Shown here piece by piece: positions 37,465 to 46,626 of a stretch of 64,000 nucleotides of DNA. The stretch is taken from positions 124,001 through 188,000 of the forward strand of contig JAGPMT010000001.1 of NCBI GenBank assembly GCA_018052735.1. Direction: 5' to 3'. The DNA is from Phycisphaerae bacterium. Its GTDB lineage: Bacteria > Planctomycetota > Phycisphaerae > Sedimentisphaerales > Anaerohalosphaeraceae. Below the pieces are notes generated by a model. That model worked only from the letters and a program-made list of their open reading frames with translations. It searched no databases and was not told where the DNA came from. The translations under genes were made by a program, and so were the position numbers. Numbering within the stretch: position 1 is the stretch's first letter; the number at the start of each line of letters is the position of its first letter.

Positions 37465-38238
37465 ATGGTTGAACTTTCTATTATCATTCCAGCCTATAAT
37501 GAAAGCCGAAAAATCGCCGGCGATATTCTGGCGGCTGACCAGTTCTGCATTTCATCCGGTATCGCCGGCCAAATTATCATTGTTGACGACGGCAGCACAG
37601 ACGGCACTGCCGATGCTGCCCGAACAGCCGCAGCACAGATTCGCACGCCATGTCTGGTTGAACAGCTCAAAAGCAATCGGGGCAAGGGTTGTGCCGTACG
37701 AACCGGAATGCTCAAAAGTCAAGGCGCATTTGCCGCCTTTGCCGACAGCGGCTGCTGCGTGCCTTTTTACAAAATCTTAACCGCGCTGGATCTGATCCGT
37801 TCCGGGCAATGCCAGATTGCCCACGGCTCTCGAAAATTATCCGGCGTGCATATTGTGCGTCCCCAATCGGCCTACCGCAAAATCTGCTCTGGACTGTTTC
37901 ACTGGTTTTTGATTCACGACATCAAGCGTCTTGCCAATCTGACCGATACCCAGTGCGGCTTTAAGGTATATCAGGGCGAGGCCGCCCGCCGGATTTATGC
38001 CCAAAGCCGCATTGACGGCTTTATGTTCGATGTAGAAATCATTCTGCTGGCTTTGGCTGCCGGCTACACGATTCGTGAATTTCCGATTGACTGGGCGTGG
38101 GATCCTGACAGCCGCCTTAAACCGGCCCGTGAGGCGATTCGGGTTTTCTGCGACCTTCTGACGCTGAAACGCCGTTTTGCCGACGTTCTCAAAGACAGCG
38201 ACGGCCGTATTGCCCGTGCGCACAGCCCGGTTGGCTAA
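37465..38238 (+). CDS. GT2 glycosyltransferase, ALG5-like, with altered DxD motif
   Basis: 257 residues. LSIIIPAYNESRKIAGDI, QIIIVDDGSTDGTADAA and NRGKGCAVRTGML match dolichyl-phosphate beta-glucosyltransferase-like enzymes; DTQCGFKVYQGEAARRIY and FDVEIILLALAAGYTIREFPIDW complete the pattern. At the place of the usual DAD it reads FADSGCCVPF, so the second Asp of DxD is replaced by Gly. The enzyme may bind metal differently or be inactive. Overlaps convergently with the next gene by four bases. Confidence 0.82.
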   Translation: MVELSIIIPAYNESRKIAGDILAADQFCISSGIAGQIIIVDDGSTDGTADAARTAAAQIRTPCLVEQLKSNRGKGCAVRTGMLKSQGAFAAFADSGCCVPFYKILTALDLIRSGQCQIAHGSRKLSGVHIVRPQSAYRKICSGLFHWFLIHDIKRLANLTDTQCGFKVYQGEAARRIYAQSRIDGFMFDVEIILLALAAGYTIREFPIDWAWDPDSRLKPAREAIRVFCDLLTLKRRFADVLKDSDGRIARAHSPVG

Positions 38239-40718
38239 TCTTTCGGCCATTGGCCCAATTGCAGAAGCTCCGTCCGGCCATTCGGCTCAATGAGAACAGC
38301 CATTATGGAAATTCCGTCTACTGTTTCATAAAGGGCTTTTAGTTTCTCAATAGGCAAAATCATAGCAGCCGTTGAAAGCGCATCGGCCAAGGCGGCATTC
38401 GGACCCAATCGAATCCAGCAGGCCCGCCGATCTGCAACAGGCTGGCCGGTAAAGGGGTTGATAATATGGCTGCCCCGCAAAAGCCCCGAACAGCTCAGCG
38501 CTTCATTGGCCATTGCCAGACGGGCGACAATTGTTTCATCGGCCGGATTGGTCAGCGTAACCTTCCAGCCGCTTTGTCCCTGCGGGGCATCCAGAGCCAG
38601 CACGGAACTGGTTCCGGCATGGATGAATGAACGGCTGATGCCCCATTCCTTTAAAATGCGGCCGGCCGCATCTACAGCATAACCTTTTCCGATGCCGCCT
38701 AAATCGATATAGACTCCCTCGCCCAGCAGGCCGACGCTGCACGTCTGCGGATGCAGCTCCAGCATCGCCATTGAGGGCCGCTGTCTCAGCAGTTCGGCTG
38801 CCTGCTGACTGTCTTGCTTTTTCCAGACCTCAATCATTCTGCCGATCGTGACATCAAATGCCCCTCCTGTCAATTCCCACGCTTGTTTGGCGGCTGCCAG
38901 ACAGTTCAATGTATCCTCATCTACTGCCGCTGTTTGTCCCGGCTGGAGCCGGTTAATCCGGCTGATGTCGCTGTTTTCCACAAACCGGCTCAACTGGGCT
39001 TCCAGACGATCGATTTCTCTAAATGCTGCCCGGGCCGCACGGCCGGCATATGTACCGTCCGTATGCTGGATAAAAATCTCAAACGTCGTATTCATTGCCT
39101 GATGGCTGAATTTGAGAAGATTGGCAATCTGGGTCTTATCAGGTCGGCTTTGCATCAGCATTGGCTCCTCTGATGTATCGGAAAGGATCGGCGAAACAGA
39201 AAACATTTTATCCCACTGGTCTTTACGAATATAGCCCCGCCATTCAACACCCGGACGAAGCCAGCAGGCTTTATCAAACAAGGGCAGATACAAATGGCGC
39301 TGACCGGCCGGCGGAACTGAGTACAGCAGATTCAGCAGTTCCCGCTCGTGCCGGGCTTGAGCAAGGATAAGCGGCACATCACAAACAGAAGGATCAGGAT
39401 GATTCCAGTACCCTACTTTGGAAAAGCTCCGCAGATACCACGGCAGCGGCCAATAATCATCTCCGGCGGCTATAACAGAAATCGGTGTTTGGGTGTCGGC
39501 AGCTGTTTGGACCTGTCGAACCATTTCAAAAACATCCTCACTGGTGTGGGCATACACATAAGGATTAATCGGATCAGACGCATACCGAAAATTAAGAAAC
39601 CAGCTCTGTACAACCGGACTGGCCAGCCCGTAAAGTCCCAGCAGTGTCCAGAACACAAACTTCGACCAGCATCCCTGAACCGCATCGAGCAGCCGATCGG
39701 CAGTAAAACCGGCCAGCAGCGCCAGTCCATAAACAAAACCCATCATATTCCACGGCGTTTTATAGGGAATAGCACAATACACCACCGTTAGAAACAGTGT
39801 ATAAATCGCCACAAATCGAGCTGCTTGAACATGCAGGCTGTTATTTTGAAAAAATACAGCAGCGGCTCCTATAAGCCCCAGTGCTGCAATGCCGTCTTCA
39901 TTCCATGTGATCGGCTCAAGAAATTCAATCCACGTCAGCAGATCCAAATAATAATACCACGGATGGCTGTGAACACTGCTGCTGCCGGCACGCTGGAACC
40001 AGCCAGCATAGGCTGCAAAAGAATCGCCAATCCCCTGCCAGTTGCTGCCGAATGAGGAATAAAACATCGTCGATATTGCAGCCGCTGTGCAGAATCCGGC
40101 CAGCAGATGCCATCCTTTGCACCGGCCGGTACCTGTCCAGATGGTATACAGCACAGCACAAGCACCTGCGCCCGCTGCAAAGACAAATGTTTCTTTGGTT
40201 GTGTGCATTAGTCCCAAAGCAACACCGGCCAGAATTACCCAGTAAAGTTTTTGGCAATGCAGATAACGCCAGACAGCACCGAGGAAAACGGCACTAAAAA
40301 ACAGCAGCAGAATTTCCTGAATATAGTAGCGGCTGTAATAAATGAACAAAGGAGAAAACGCCAGCAAGATACAGCCGAAGAAAGCTGCCCGCCATCCGAG
40401 GCCTTGGACAAAAAACAACGGCGTCAGAATCAGCGCAATACCAAAAACAGCAGGTACCAGCCGCAGTGTAACTTCGCTGATATTTTCATACGTATGCTCC
40501 CCCCGCAGCCAAGCGCTGAGAAGCGTAAAATAATTCAGGGTTGGTCCGTGAAATTCATCGGGATCATAACAATAGAGGCCCTTCTCGAGAAGGGCCCCGA
40601 ATTTTTCAGCATGAACCGCCTCATCCGCATGCATTGGCCGGTCAGCCAGCCGCCACAGGCGAAAAGCCGCTGCCCCAGCCAGCACCACCAGCAGAATCGG
40701 GATGACCGCCGTTTTCAT
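38235..40718 (-). CDS. Agl23-like (TIGR03663/PMT-type) membrane protein fused to a complete ApbE domain
   Basis: 827 residues in one uninterrupted frame. Residues 1 to about 520 are a polytopic GT39/PMT-like protein: DRPMHADEAVHAEKFG in the first loop with acidic residues, PLFIYYSRYYIQE, TTKETFVFAAGAG, then IPYKTPWNMMGF and a soluble end LRPGVEWRGYIRKDQW, as in Agl23 proteins. A linker leads to ApbE (about 538-820): MNTTFEIFI from Met542, RLEAQLSRFVENSDISRIN, GGAFDVTIGRMIEVWK, DLGGIGKGYAVD at 672-683, SHIINPFTGQPV and ADALSTAAM. All usual ApbE motifs are present. It starts three bases after the lipoprotein stop. The fusion should place ApbE outside the cytoplasm. Its role is unknown. Confidence 0.88.
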   Translation of the reverse strand: MKTAVIPILLVVLAGAAAFRLWRLADRPMHADEAVHAEKFGALLEKGLYCYDPDEFHGPTLNYFTLLSAWLRGEHTYENISEVTLRLVPAVFGIALILTPLFFVQGLGWRAAFFGCILLAFSPLFIYYSRYYIQEILLLFFSAVFLGAVWRYLHCQKLYWVILAGVALGLMHTTKETFVFAAGAGACAVLYTIWTGTGRCKGWHLLAGFCTAAAISTMFYSSFGSNWQGIGDSFAAYAGWFQRAGSSSVHSHPWYYYLDLLTWIEFLEPITWNEDGIAALGLIGAAAVFFQNNSLHVQAARFVAIYTLFLTVVYCAIPYKTPWNMMGFVYGLALLAGFTADRLLDAVQGCWSKFVFWTLLGLYGLASPVVQSWFLNFRYASDPINPYVYAHTSEDVFEMVRQVQTAADTQTPISVIAAGDDYWPLPWYLRSFSKVGYWNHPDPSVCDVPLILAQARHERELLNLLYSVPPAGQRHLYLPLFDKACWLRPGVEWRGYIRKDQWDKMFSVSPILSDTSEEPMLMQSRPDKTQIANLLKFSHQAMNTTFEIFIQHTDGTYAGRAARAAFREIDRLEAQLSRFVENSDISRINRLQPGQTAAVDEDTLNCLAAAKQAWELTGGAFDVTIGRMIEVWKKQDSQQAAELLRQRPSMAMLELHPQTCSVGLLGEGVYIDLGGIGKGYAVDAAGRILKEWGISRSFIHAGTSSVLALDAPQGQSGWKVTLTNPADETIVARLAMANEALSCSGLLRGSHIINPFTGQPVADRRACWIRLGPNAALADALSTAAMILPIEKLKALYETVDGISIMAVLIEPNGRTELLQLGQWPKD

Positions 40719-40721
40719 GGA

Positions 40722-41483
40722 CTACTTGCCGTATACTTCTACCTCGATGTAGTGGCTGTAGTCGTTCTGATTGTTGGCCTGACTGTATAGACGGACATAC
40801 CGGGCTTTGGTGCCTTTGGCATCGACCAGTTTGCCTTCGGCTTTATCAATGTAGTGCATATCCTTTCCGGCGCCCAATCCGAGCGAATTATCCGTGTCGT
40901 TGTTGAACAGAGTTGTTACACCCATCGCAAACTCCGGATCATCAGAGACCTGCACCACGACATCAAAATACACCCGCGGGGTCTTGTGGTAATGCCAAAA
41001 GACAATCGCATAAAGATTGTAAGACTGGCCTAAATCAACCTGTACCCACTGCTTAAACGGCCCAAGTTCAATCACACTGCCTTCGGCAGCATCCTTATCG
41101 CCGTCCACCAGCATCGACAGCTCACCTGTTATGGGTTCCATTTCTGAGCTTGTTACCGGTTTGTTCAGTGCCAGATTCTTGACTCCTTCGGGAACATAAA
41201 AAACGGGCCGCGGACCTTTGGTATCCGGTTCCAGATTTTCGATCCCGGCCAAATTCTCCGGCGTGCCTACAAACATCGGCTTGGGCAGCTCCAGCGGCAG
41301 CGGAACCATTTTTTCTTCGGACTTTGGAGCAGCACTATCGGAGGCAGCTGGCTGGGCCGGATCCGCTTGCTGAACATCCGAAGTCTGCGGCTGTGAAGGA
41401 GACTGCGGCGCCTCAGCAGGGGCCTGCTTCCTGCAGCCAGCCCAAACCAGTGTTACGACAATCAAAAACAGTATGCGTTTCAT
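40722..41483 (-). CDS. Lipoprotein with discoidin (F5/8 type C)-like domain
   Basis: 253 residues. MKRILFLIVVTLVWAGC is a lipoprotein signal with Cys17, followed by a Pro/Gln/Ala linker. The domain at about 105-250 has LALNKPVTSSEM, VDGDKDAAEGS, FKQWVQVDLGQSYNLYAIVFWHY and KARYVRLYSQ, the pattern of carbohydrate-binding discoidin domains. ATG 41483 has GGAG upstream; an in-frame GTG at 41495 does not. Its place in the oxidoreductase run suggests glycan binding at the cell surface. Confidence 0.85.
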   Translation of the reverse strand: MKRILFLIVVTLVWAGCRKQAPAEAPQSPSQPQTSDVQQADPAQPAASDSAAPKSEEKMVPLPLELPKPMFVGTPENLAGIENLEPDTKGPRPVFYVPEGVKNLALNKPVTSSEMEPITGELSMLVDGDKDAAEGSVIELGPFKQWVQVDLGQSYNLYAIVFWHYHKTPRVYFDVVVQVSDDPEFAMGVTTLFNNDTDNSLGLGAGKDMHYIDKAEGKLVDAKGTKARYVRLYSQANNQNDYSHYIEVEVYGK

Positions 41484-41507
41484 CGACAACTCCACAATAA
41501 AACAATA

Positions 41508-42698
41508 TTAACCTGCAATTCCTTTGAGTTTACCCAAAATGATTGCTAAAACAATCAAAATCCCGCAGGCCGGCAGCAGCAGTTTGAGGCTTTTTTGAAT
41601 GGATGCACCTTTGGCAGCATTACCGAGGGCTTTGGGAACAATAACCCCGCCGGCCAATCCGATAGCAAATATGATACCAAACAGACTTCCGTAAACATCC
41701 GGTTTGAATTTTGAGAACGTTACTCCAACCGTCGTCGGAAAACAAGGTGCAAACGACAGCCCCGCCAAGACTGCCAGCAGGGCCGCCTGTGTACCCTTGG
41801 AACAGCTCATCATCAGGAAAATGACCACGCCGGCAACCACAGCCGCCGCTGCAATAACCCAGCCGCCATTGGCTGTCAGGTCAAAATTGAGCCGGCCCGG
41901 CAGAAGTCCGGTTGCCAGTCGTCCGACCATCATCGCAATGGCAAAATAGGACAGCAAGCGCTGCCCCGATACATCTGCTTCAGCGGTATCGATCGAGGGA
42001 TTTTCCTTTTTGACCACCTCTTTTCCGAATGAGGGAAGCCAGTTGCAGAACGATGATTCCAGTGCAATATAGCAAAATAGAACAACAGCTGCCGCCAGTA
42101 CTGCCGGCTGACCCAGCAGCTTGACGGCTGCCGCGATATCCAGTTTTGCGCTGCTGGAAGGATAGTTGGCTGCCATCAGAGCCACAATGGCCGGCAGAAT
42201 GACAATAATGCCCAGCACAGAGACTGCTTTCTCATAACTGGTTTGCCGAAACAGAAAACTGACAATTAGGGGCGTCAGAAACAGGCCCAATCCGAAAAAC
42301 ACATTGGCCACATTGCTGGCTGCCGCCGGATCTTTGCCGCCGAAAAGCACCTGCGGGGCCATTACATTGCCGGCCGTATTCAGGGCCATCGCTCCGAAGC
42401 CCAGCAGCAGACAGGGCAGCAGTACAGCCATGTAATTTTTGCCTGTCGCCAAAATGAAAATGCAGATTGCCGTCAGGACAAACCCGAGAATTGCAATCCA
42501 CTTGTAGCCGATCGCGTCGGTCACAATCCCGACAACCAGCGAGGCGACCAGACAGGCAAACATAAACCCAGAAATCAGTGTCCCAAACCGGCTTTCATCG
42601 ATATTGACCCGGGGCATCAGCTTCACACTAATGGAACCCAGCAGTGAAAAACATACACCCAAGCCGAACACGCACATTAAAGCGACTGCCTGTACCAT
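41508..42698 (-). CDS. Major facilitator superfamily transporter
   Basis: 396 residues with about 12 membrane segments. The loop after segment 2 has IVTDAIGYKWIAILG, a degenerate MFS motif A, and the second half repeats a similar pattern (MMVGRLATGLL). It most resembles the sugar-proton symporter side of MFS (FucP/NarK-like size), but the substrate cannot be read. ATG 42698 has AAGGAG 8 bases upstream; an upstream TTG at 42716 is rejected. Its neighbours suggest import of an oxidised sugar. Confidence 0.88.
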   Translation of the reverse strand: MVQAVALMCVFGLGVCFSLLGSISVKLMPRVNIDESRFGTLISGFMFACLVASLVVGIVTDAIGYKWIAILGFVLTAICIFILATGKNYMAVLLPCLLLGFGAMALNTAGNVMAPQVLFGGKDPAAASNVANVFFGLGLFLTPLIVSFLFRQTSYEKAVSVLGIIVILPAIVALMAANYPSSSAKLDIAAAVKLLGQPAVLAAAVVLFCYIALESSFCNWLPSFGKEVVKKENPSIDTAEADVSGQRLLSYFAIAMMVGRLATGLLPGRLNFDLTANGGWVIAAAAVVAGVVIFLMMSCSKGTQAALLAVLAGLSFAPCFPTTVGVTFSKFKPDVYGSLFGIIFAIGLAGGVIVPKALGNAAKGASIQKSLKLLLPACGILIVLAIILGKLKGIAG

Positions 42699-42734
42699 AC
42701 TCACACTCCTTTCCAATCGACATCCTGCATTATT

Positions 42735-43400
42735 TTACAGCGATTGTGATTCTGCCTTCATATCCCGAAGGACTTCCATTCGAATCAGCATATACAATTG
42801 TGTGATGGCTGCAAGTGAAAAAACCAATGCACACCATTGATGCACCTTGGCCAGAAAAGTCTGTCCGTCAGTTCCCACCCACGGCAGCATGCTCAGCACC
42901 GGCGCCAATATCAGCGGCAATCCAGCAGCGGCTAAAAACCAGAAACCTATTTTTACTCCAATACCGCTGTCGGTCAGCCAGCAGCGTCCAGACCCTGCCC
43001 CAGCACAGGCCAAAATTGCGGGCGCATCGGCCCTGTTAAAGGCGTATCGTCCTGCAGCCAGCAGTACAACCACTGCCGCACAAACAGCAAAAACCGGCGC
43101 CGCCGTCATATGAATCATTAGAAGCCATCCTTCCAGATGTCCGCCGCATAAAAGCGGGCCGAAACCCGTCAGCGCCAGCACCGCAAAGCAAAGCAGCCCG
43201 AGAAGAAACGCCAGTTTGCAGATGCGTCCGGCCCAGCCCATCGTTTGCGGCAGAAACAGCAGTGTCAGGAGGTGCACAAGTTTGCGAATCACAGACCGTA
43301 CAGCGAAACGGGGGTTATAGCCGCAGGGGAAAACCAGATGGTGCAGTGCCAGCGCCGCAGCTGCGGCGGCAAATCCAAACAGACAAATCCATCGAAACAT
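42735..43400 (-). CDS. Membrane cytochrome b-like protein
   Basis: 221 residues with about five hydrophobic segments. Histidines sit at membrane positions suited to haem: ALHHLVF, KLVHLLTL, GGHLEGWLLMIHMTAAP and KVHQWCALVF. The HxxGWxLMxH segment resembles cytochrome b subunits of formate dehydrogenase and related quinone-linked complexes. Its ATG overlaps the stop of the seven-haem cytochrome gene by one base, pointing to a two-protein complex that could link periplasmic haems to menaquinone. Identity as haem protein is inferred. Confidence 0.68.
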   Translation of the reverse strand: MFRWICLFGFAAAAAALALHHLVFPCGYNPRFAVRSVIRKLVHLLTLLFLPQTMGWAGRICKLAFLLGLLCFAVLALTGFGPLLCGGHLEGWLLMIHMTAAPVFAVCAAVVVLLAAGRYAFNRADAPAILACAGAGSGRCWLTDSGIGVKIGFWFLAAAGLPLILAPVLSMLPWVGTDGQTFLAKVHQWCALVFSLAAITQLYMLIRMEVLRDMKAESQSL

Positions 43401-45229
43401 CAGTCTTCCTCCCTGCCAAATGCCTTCGTCAGGGCCGCTGCTGCTTTAAGAAGCCAAGCCACTACGACTAATCCGATCAATCCGCAGGCGGCAAAGGCAA
43501 CTGTTTTGAGCATCGGCCGAAATACGAAGGCAAAGTTAAATACCCGCATATACAGCCGGTTGATGCCCTGAAGCTGAACCATTTCTGCAAACTCCGGCCC
43601 GCCTTCGATTTGAACCGGTGTATCAATCTGCACTTTTCCGAAGAAAAAGGCCGAATCGGTCGTGTGGCAGTCTTTGCATTGGCGAATCCCCATCGCCTGC
43701 CGGGCGGGTCGGACATCATGAGCCATCGGCCAGGCATAGGGGTTGGCCGCCGGATGGGCAACCGTTTCCAGTTCGCCCGCGTCATTGAGACGATAGAGTT
43801 TCCCGCCGGCAACATAAACGGCGGGCTTCTGGTCTGTACTTAACAGAGCCAGAACCTCGGCAATTTCCTGCGGAGTTAAAGGCCGCCAGTCGTCCACCCG
43901 CTCGACTTCCTTGTCCAGAATAGTACGGGCTTTCTGGAGTACCTCTTTGGGAGCAAAGGGCTTGACAGTATCGTTTTCAAACAGTGCCCAATAGGCCGGC
44001 CAGAATAATTTATAGGGGCCGATTTTACCATCCGTTCCCTTCATCAAAACCGGTGCATAGATATGCGGCTGGCGAATGTCAAGGTTGTGTTTTCCATGCA
44101 GACCAACCCTGTGAATACGGGCTGTTTTCCACCGTCCGGCCTGTTCCTCCGGCCAAGTAGCCGAATGGCAGGCCGTGCAGGTGAGTTTTTCAAAATGAAT
44201 GACGGGAATGCCAGCGTGCCGCGGCCGCGGAGCGCCAAGCCGGCCATCTTCGGGGGCCCCTGTTTTATCCCTGCCCAAATGACAGCCCTCACATGTCAGC
44301 GATGCGCCGGGGCCTTGGGCTTCATATCCTCGATTAATCCGGTGGTCATCGCCGTTTCGATGACAATCTACGCAATGGAGACCGGATGCCAAATGCACAT
44401 CGTCGTCGCGAGTGAATTCGGCCTCCTGTCCAATCCGTAAATCGATATTGGAATGGCAGAAATAGCATCGCTGGTCAAGCGGTTTTGAGGAAATGTCGAA
44501 AAAGACCATATCATCTTTATCGAACAGACCCGTCCGCCACGTGATTTCCACGCCTTTGTCAAATTCGGGATCAAAAAAATCATCCAGCGAGGAAGCCACC
44601 CCATTGACGACGGCCAATCCGCTGGAGGCCGTAGGAATCCAGCGAAAGTTCTGACGGGCGGCCTGCAGGGCGGCCAAGCTCTGGTCTTCCTGCGGGCTGG
44701 CATTATGACAGGCCAGGCAGTTAATCTCATAGTCCCCGCTGATTTGCTTGCGAATCGCCACGGCCGGGTCGGCTGAAGGCATCTGCCCATAGCTGCCGCC
44801 GGGAAAATGGCTGAAAAATGTGTTGACAAAATCCCACGGCGAAAGCCCTACTTGTTCGGGAGCGAATGTTTGCGGCCAATGACGGGCTGTAACTGGTATC
44901 TGGGTGCGGGTTTTGACATCTGTCAGCACCCACGGCTGTCCGGGGCGGCCCGAATCGACCTGCGGATCATGGGCATTAAAATGCCAGCCCTGAGCTATTT
45001 GGTCATAGTTGTGGCATTGGCCGCAGGTCTGCTTGGTTGAAAACGGTCTGGGCTTTGCGTCCTTGGCACGAATCCGGTTGCCGTCGTGGTCGTATAACTC
45101 AATTAAATGCACCGGCCGGCTTCGGTTGCCGTCGTTGCCTTCGCCCAGCAGTTTTTCGTTTTCGTCAGCACAAACGGCCGGAGTCAATAAAGCTGCAGCC
45201 ATCGCCGCCAGCAGCAGAAGTCGGAACAT
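43400..45229 (-). CDS. Seven-haem cytochrome c with C-terminal membrane anchor
   Basis: 609 residues from ATG 45229, where AGGA stands 9 bases upstream (45238 is an alternative). A signal peptide ends near AVCA. Seven CxxCH haem sites begin at Cys69 (CGQCH), 171 (CLACH), 255 (CYFCH), 286 (CVDCH), 313 (CEGCH), 351 (CTACH) and 518 (CKDCH). A single membrane segment (about 578-600) anchors it to the inner membrane. I do not recognise a named family. The cytochrome b gene follows directly. It probably carries electrons across the periplasm; direction cannot be told from sequence. Confidence 0.9.
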   Translation of the reverse strand: MFRLLLLAAMAAALLTPAVCADENEKLLGEGNDGNRSRPVHLIELYDHDGNRIRAKDAKPRPFSTKQTCGQCHNYDQIAQGWHFNAHDPQVDSGRPGQPWVLTDVKTRTQIPVTARHWPQTFAPEQVGLSPWDFVNTFFSHFPGGSYGQMPSADPAVAIRKQISGDYEINCLACHNASPQEDQSLAALQAARQNFRWIPTASSGLAVVNGVASSLDDFFDPEFDKGVEITWRTGLFDKDDMVFFDISSKPLDQRCYFCHSNIDLRIGQEAEFTRDDDVHLASGLHCVDCHRNGDDHRINRGYEAQGPGASLTCEGCHLGRDKTGAPEDGRLGAPRPRHAGIPVIHFEKLTCTACHSATWPEEQAGRWKTARIHRVGLHGKHNLDIRQPHIYAPVLMKGTDGKIGPYKLFWPAYWALFENDTVKPFAPKEVLQKARTILDKEVERVDDWRPLTPQEIAEVLALLSTDQKPAVYVAGGKLYRLNDAGELETVAHPAANPYAWPMAHDVRPARQAMGIRQCKDCHTTDSAFFFGKVQIDTPVQIEGGPEFAEMVQLQGINRLYMRVFNFAFVFRPMLKTVAFAACGLIGLVVVAWLLKAAAALTKAFGREED

Positions 45230-45247
45230 CGTACCCATTCCTGATCC

Positions 45248-46603
45248 TTACGCACGGAATTCTTCCGGCTTGAATTCAAGCCGGCAGGCCTTTTCAACCG
45301 CTTCATTAACCTTCAGCACGGTAACTGCCGTTTCAAAGCCGACCTCTGCCGGACAGTTGAGTTTTTCCCGCCCGCGAATGGCATTAAAAAAGTTCATCAG
45401 ATGCGGCTGATGATACGGCACATCCATCGTCACAGGGATTTTGTATTCGGCTACCGCCACACTGCCTTCCCGGACATCCAGCACGGCTTCATCGTCTTTC
45501 TTTTCTGCCGGGGCTGTCTGGACCTTGCGAATCAGACCCTGCTTGACAATCGGTTCCCATTCTTCTTCCAGCACCCAGTTTTCGCGATACACACTGCCGC
45601 GGCCGGCAGATTCGGAAATCATCAGCGTTCCACGGTCGCCCATAAAGCATTCATAATAGCCGTTGGCGCTGTTGGTGGTGGATGTCTGGTACATCGCCCG
45701 CACCGGTCCATCGGGTGTTTCATATTCATAGACAGCCATCACGCTGTCGTACCATTCGTGAGCTTTCCAGTAGTCGATGCCGCCGCTGGCTATAACTGTC
45801 TTCGGATTGCAGCCCAAATACCAGCTGTAAATATCAATTTGATGACTACCCAGATCCACTATCGGGCCGCCGCCCAAGCCCTTGAACCATCGCCAGTTCA
45901 TAAACTGGTGCATATTCTTAAAGCCGTATTTATTCAGCGTGGCCTCGTCAATTTCGGCTCCTTCAGGGGCAGCGAGGTCTTCGCAGGAGGCCTTGCTGCG
46001 GTTCCACTGACCATTGATGGTTGTGATGCGGCCGATGAGCTTGGCACCGCGGATAAGCTTGTCGTAGCAGTATTGATAGCGGGGATTGCTGCGCCGCTGG
46101 TGACCAATCTGCAGAAGCTTGCCGCTGGCCTTCTGGGCTTCAACCATTTTGCGGGCGCCTTCAATGGTATTGCTCATTTCTTTTTCGCAGTACACATGCA
46201 GACCCTTGGCCAGACAGGCACAGGCATGCTCCGAATGCCAGAAATCCGGCGTGGCAATAATCACCGCATCCAAATCCTTTTCCTTATCGAGCATTTCTTT
46301 GTAGTCGGTATAGGCGGTTCCTTTGTATCCCAGACTTTCCCATGCCTTCAGCCGGCGGGATACCTTGCGGAGATTGACCTGCTCCCAAATATCGCAGACA
46401 GCAATAAACCGAATATTCGGATCTTTGGCCTTCATCACTGCATCCATCAGCACCTGTCCCTGCGTGCCGGCGCCCAGCAGTGCCACATTAATCACATCAC
46501 TGCTGCCGGAATCTGCCCCCAGTGCTTTTCCGCTGACATACAATCCGGCACCGAGTGCCGCGGTTGTGCGAATAAACTCTCTGCGATTCAATCCTTTTTG
46601 CAT
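45248..46603 (-). CDS. Tat-exported Gfo/Idh/MocA oxidoreductase
   Basis: 451 residues. Tat leader NRREFIRTTAALGAGLYVSG. Rossmann motif VALLGAGTQGQVLM at about 40, AVIIATPDFWHSEHACACL, and CEKEMSNT where many relatives have EKP. The catalytic region is GGGPIVDLGSHQIDIYSWYLG, with a likely active-site His in the usual SHxxD position. Family members oxidise or epimerise sugars with bound NAD(P); Tat export implies folding with cofactor before export, as in Zymomonas glucose-fructose oxidoreductase. First of four such enzymes in the run and next to the multihaem cytochrome. Confidence 0.92.
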   Translation of the reverse strand: MQKGLNRREFIRTTAALGAGLYVSGKALGADSGSSDVINVALLGAGTQGQVLMDAVMKAKDPNIRFIAVCDIWEQVNLRKVSRRLKAWESLGYKGTAYTDYKEMLDKEKDLDAVIIATPDFWHSEHACACLAKGLHVYCEKEMSNTIEGARKMVEAQKASGKLLQIGHQRRSNPRYQYCYDKLIRGAKLIGRITTINGQWNRSKASCEDLAAPEGAEIDEATLNKYGFKNMHQFMNWRWFKGLGGGPIVDLGSHQIDIYSWYLGCNPKTVIASGGIDYWKAHEWYDSVMAVYEYETPDGPVRAMYQTSTTNSANGYYECFMGDRGTLMISESAGRGSVYRENWVLEEEWEPIVKQGLIRKVQTAPAEKKDDEAVLDVREGSVAVAEYKIPVTMDVPYHQPHLMNFFNAIRGREKLNCPAEVGFETAVTVLKVNEAVEKACRLEFKPEEFRA

Positions 46604-46626
46604 AACACCTTAAACCTTTCTGTTTA

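Noticed and set aside
44279-44310. PGASLT segment before the fifth haem site, resembling an ApbE flavinylation motif
   Set aside because: The motif normally needs Ser, Asp or Thr before GA and an FMN-binding domain around it; here Pro stands there inside a haem-binding region.
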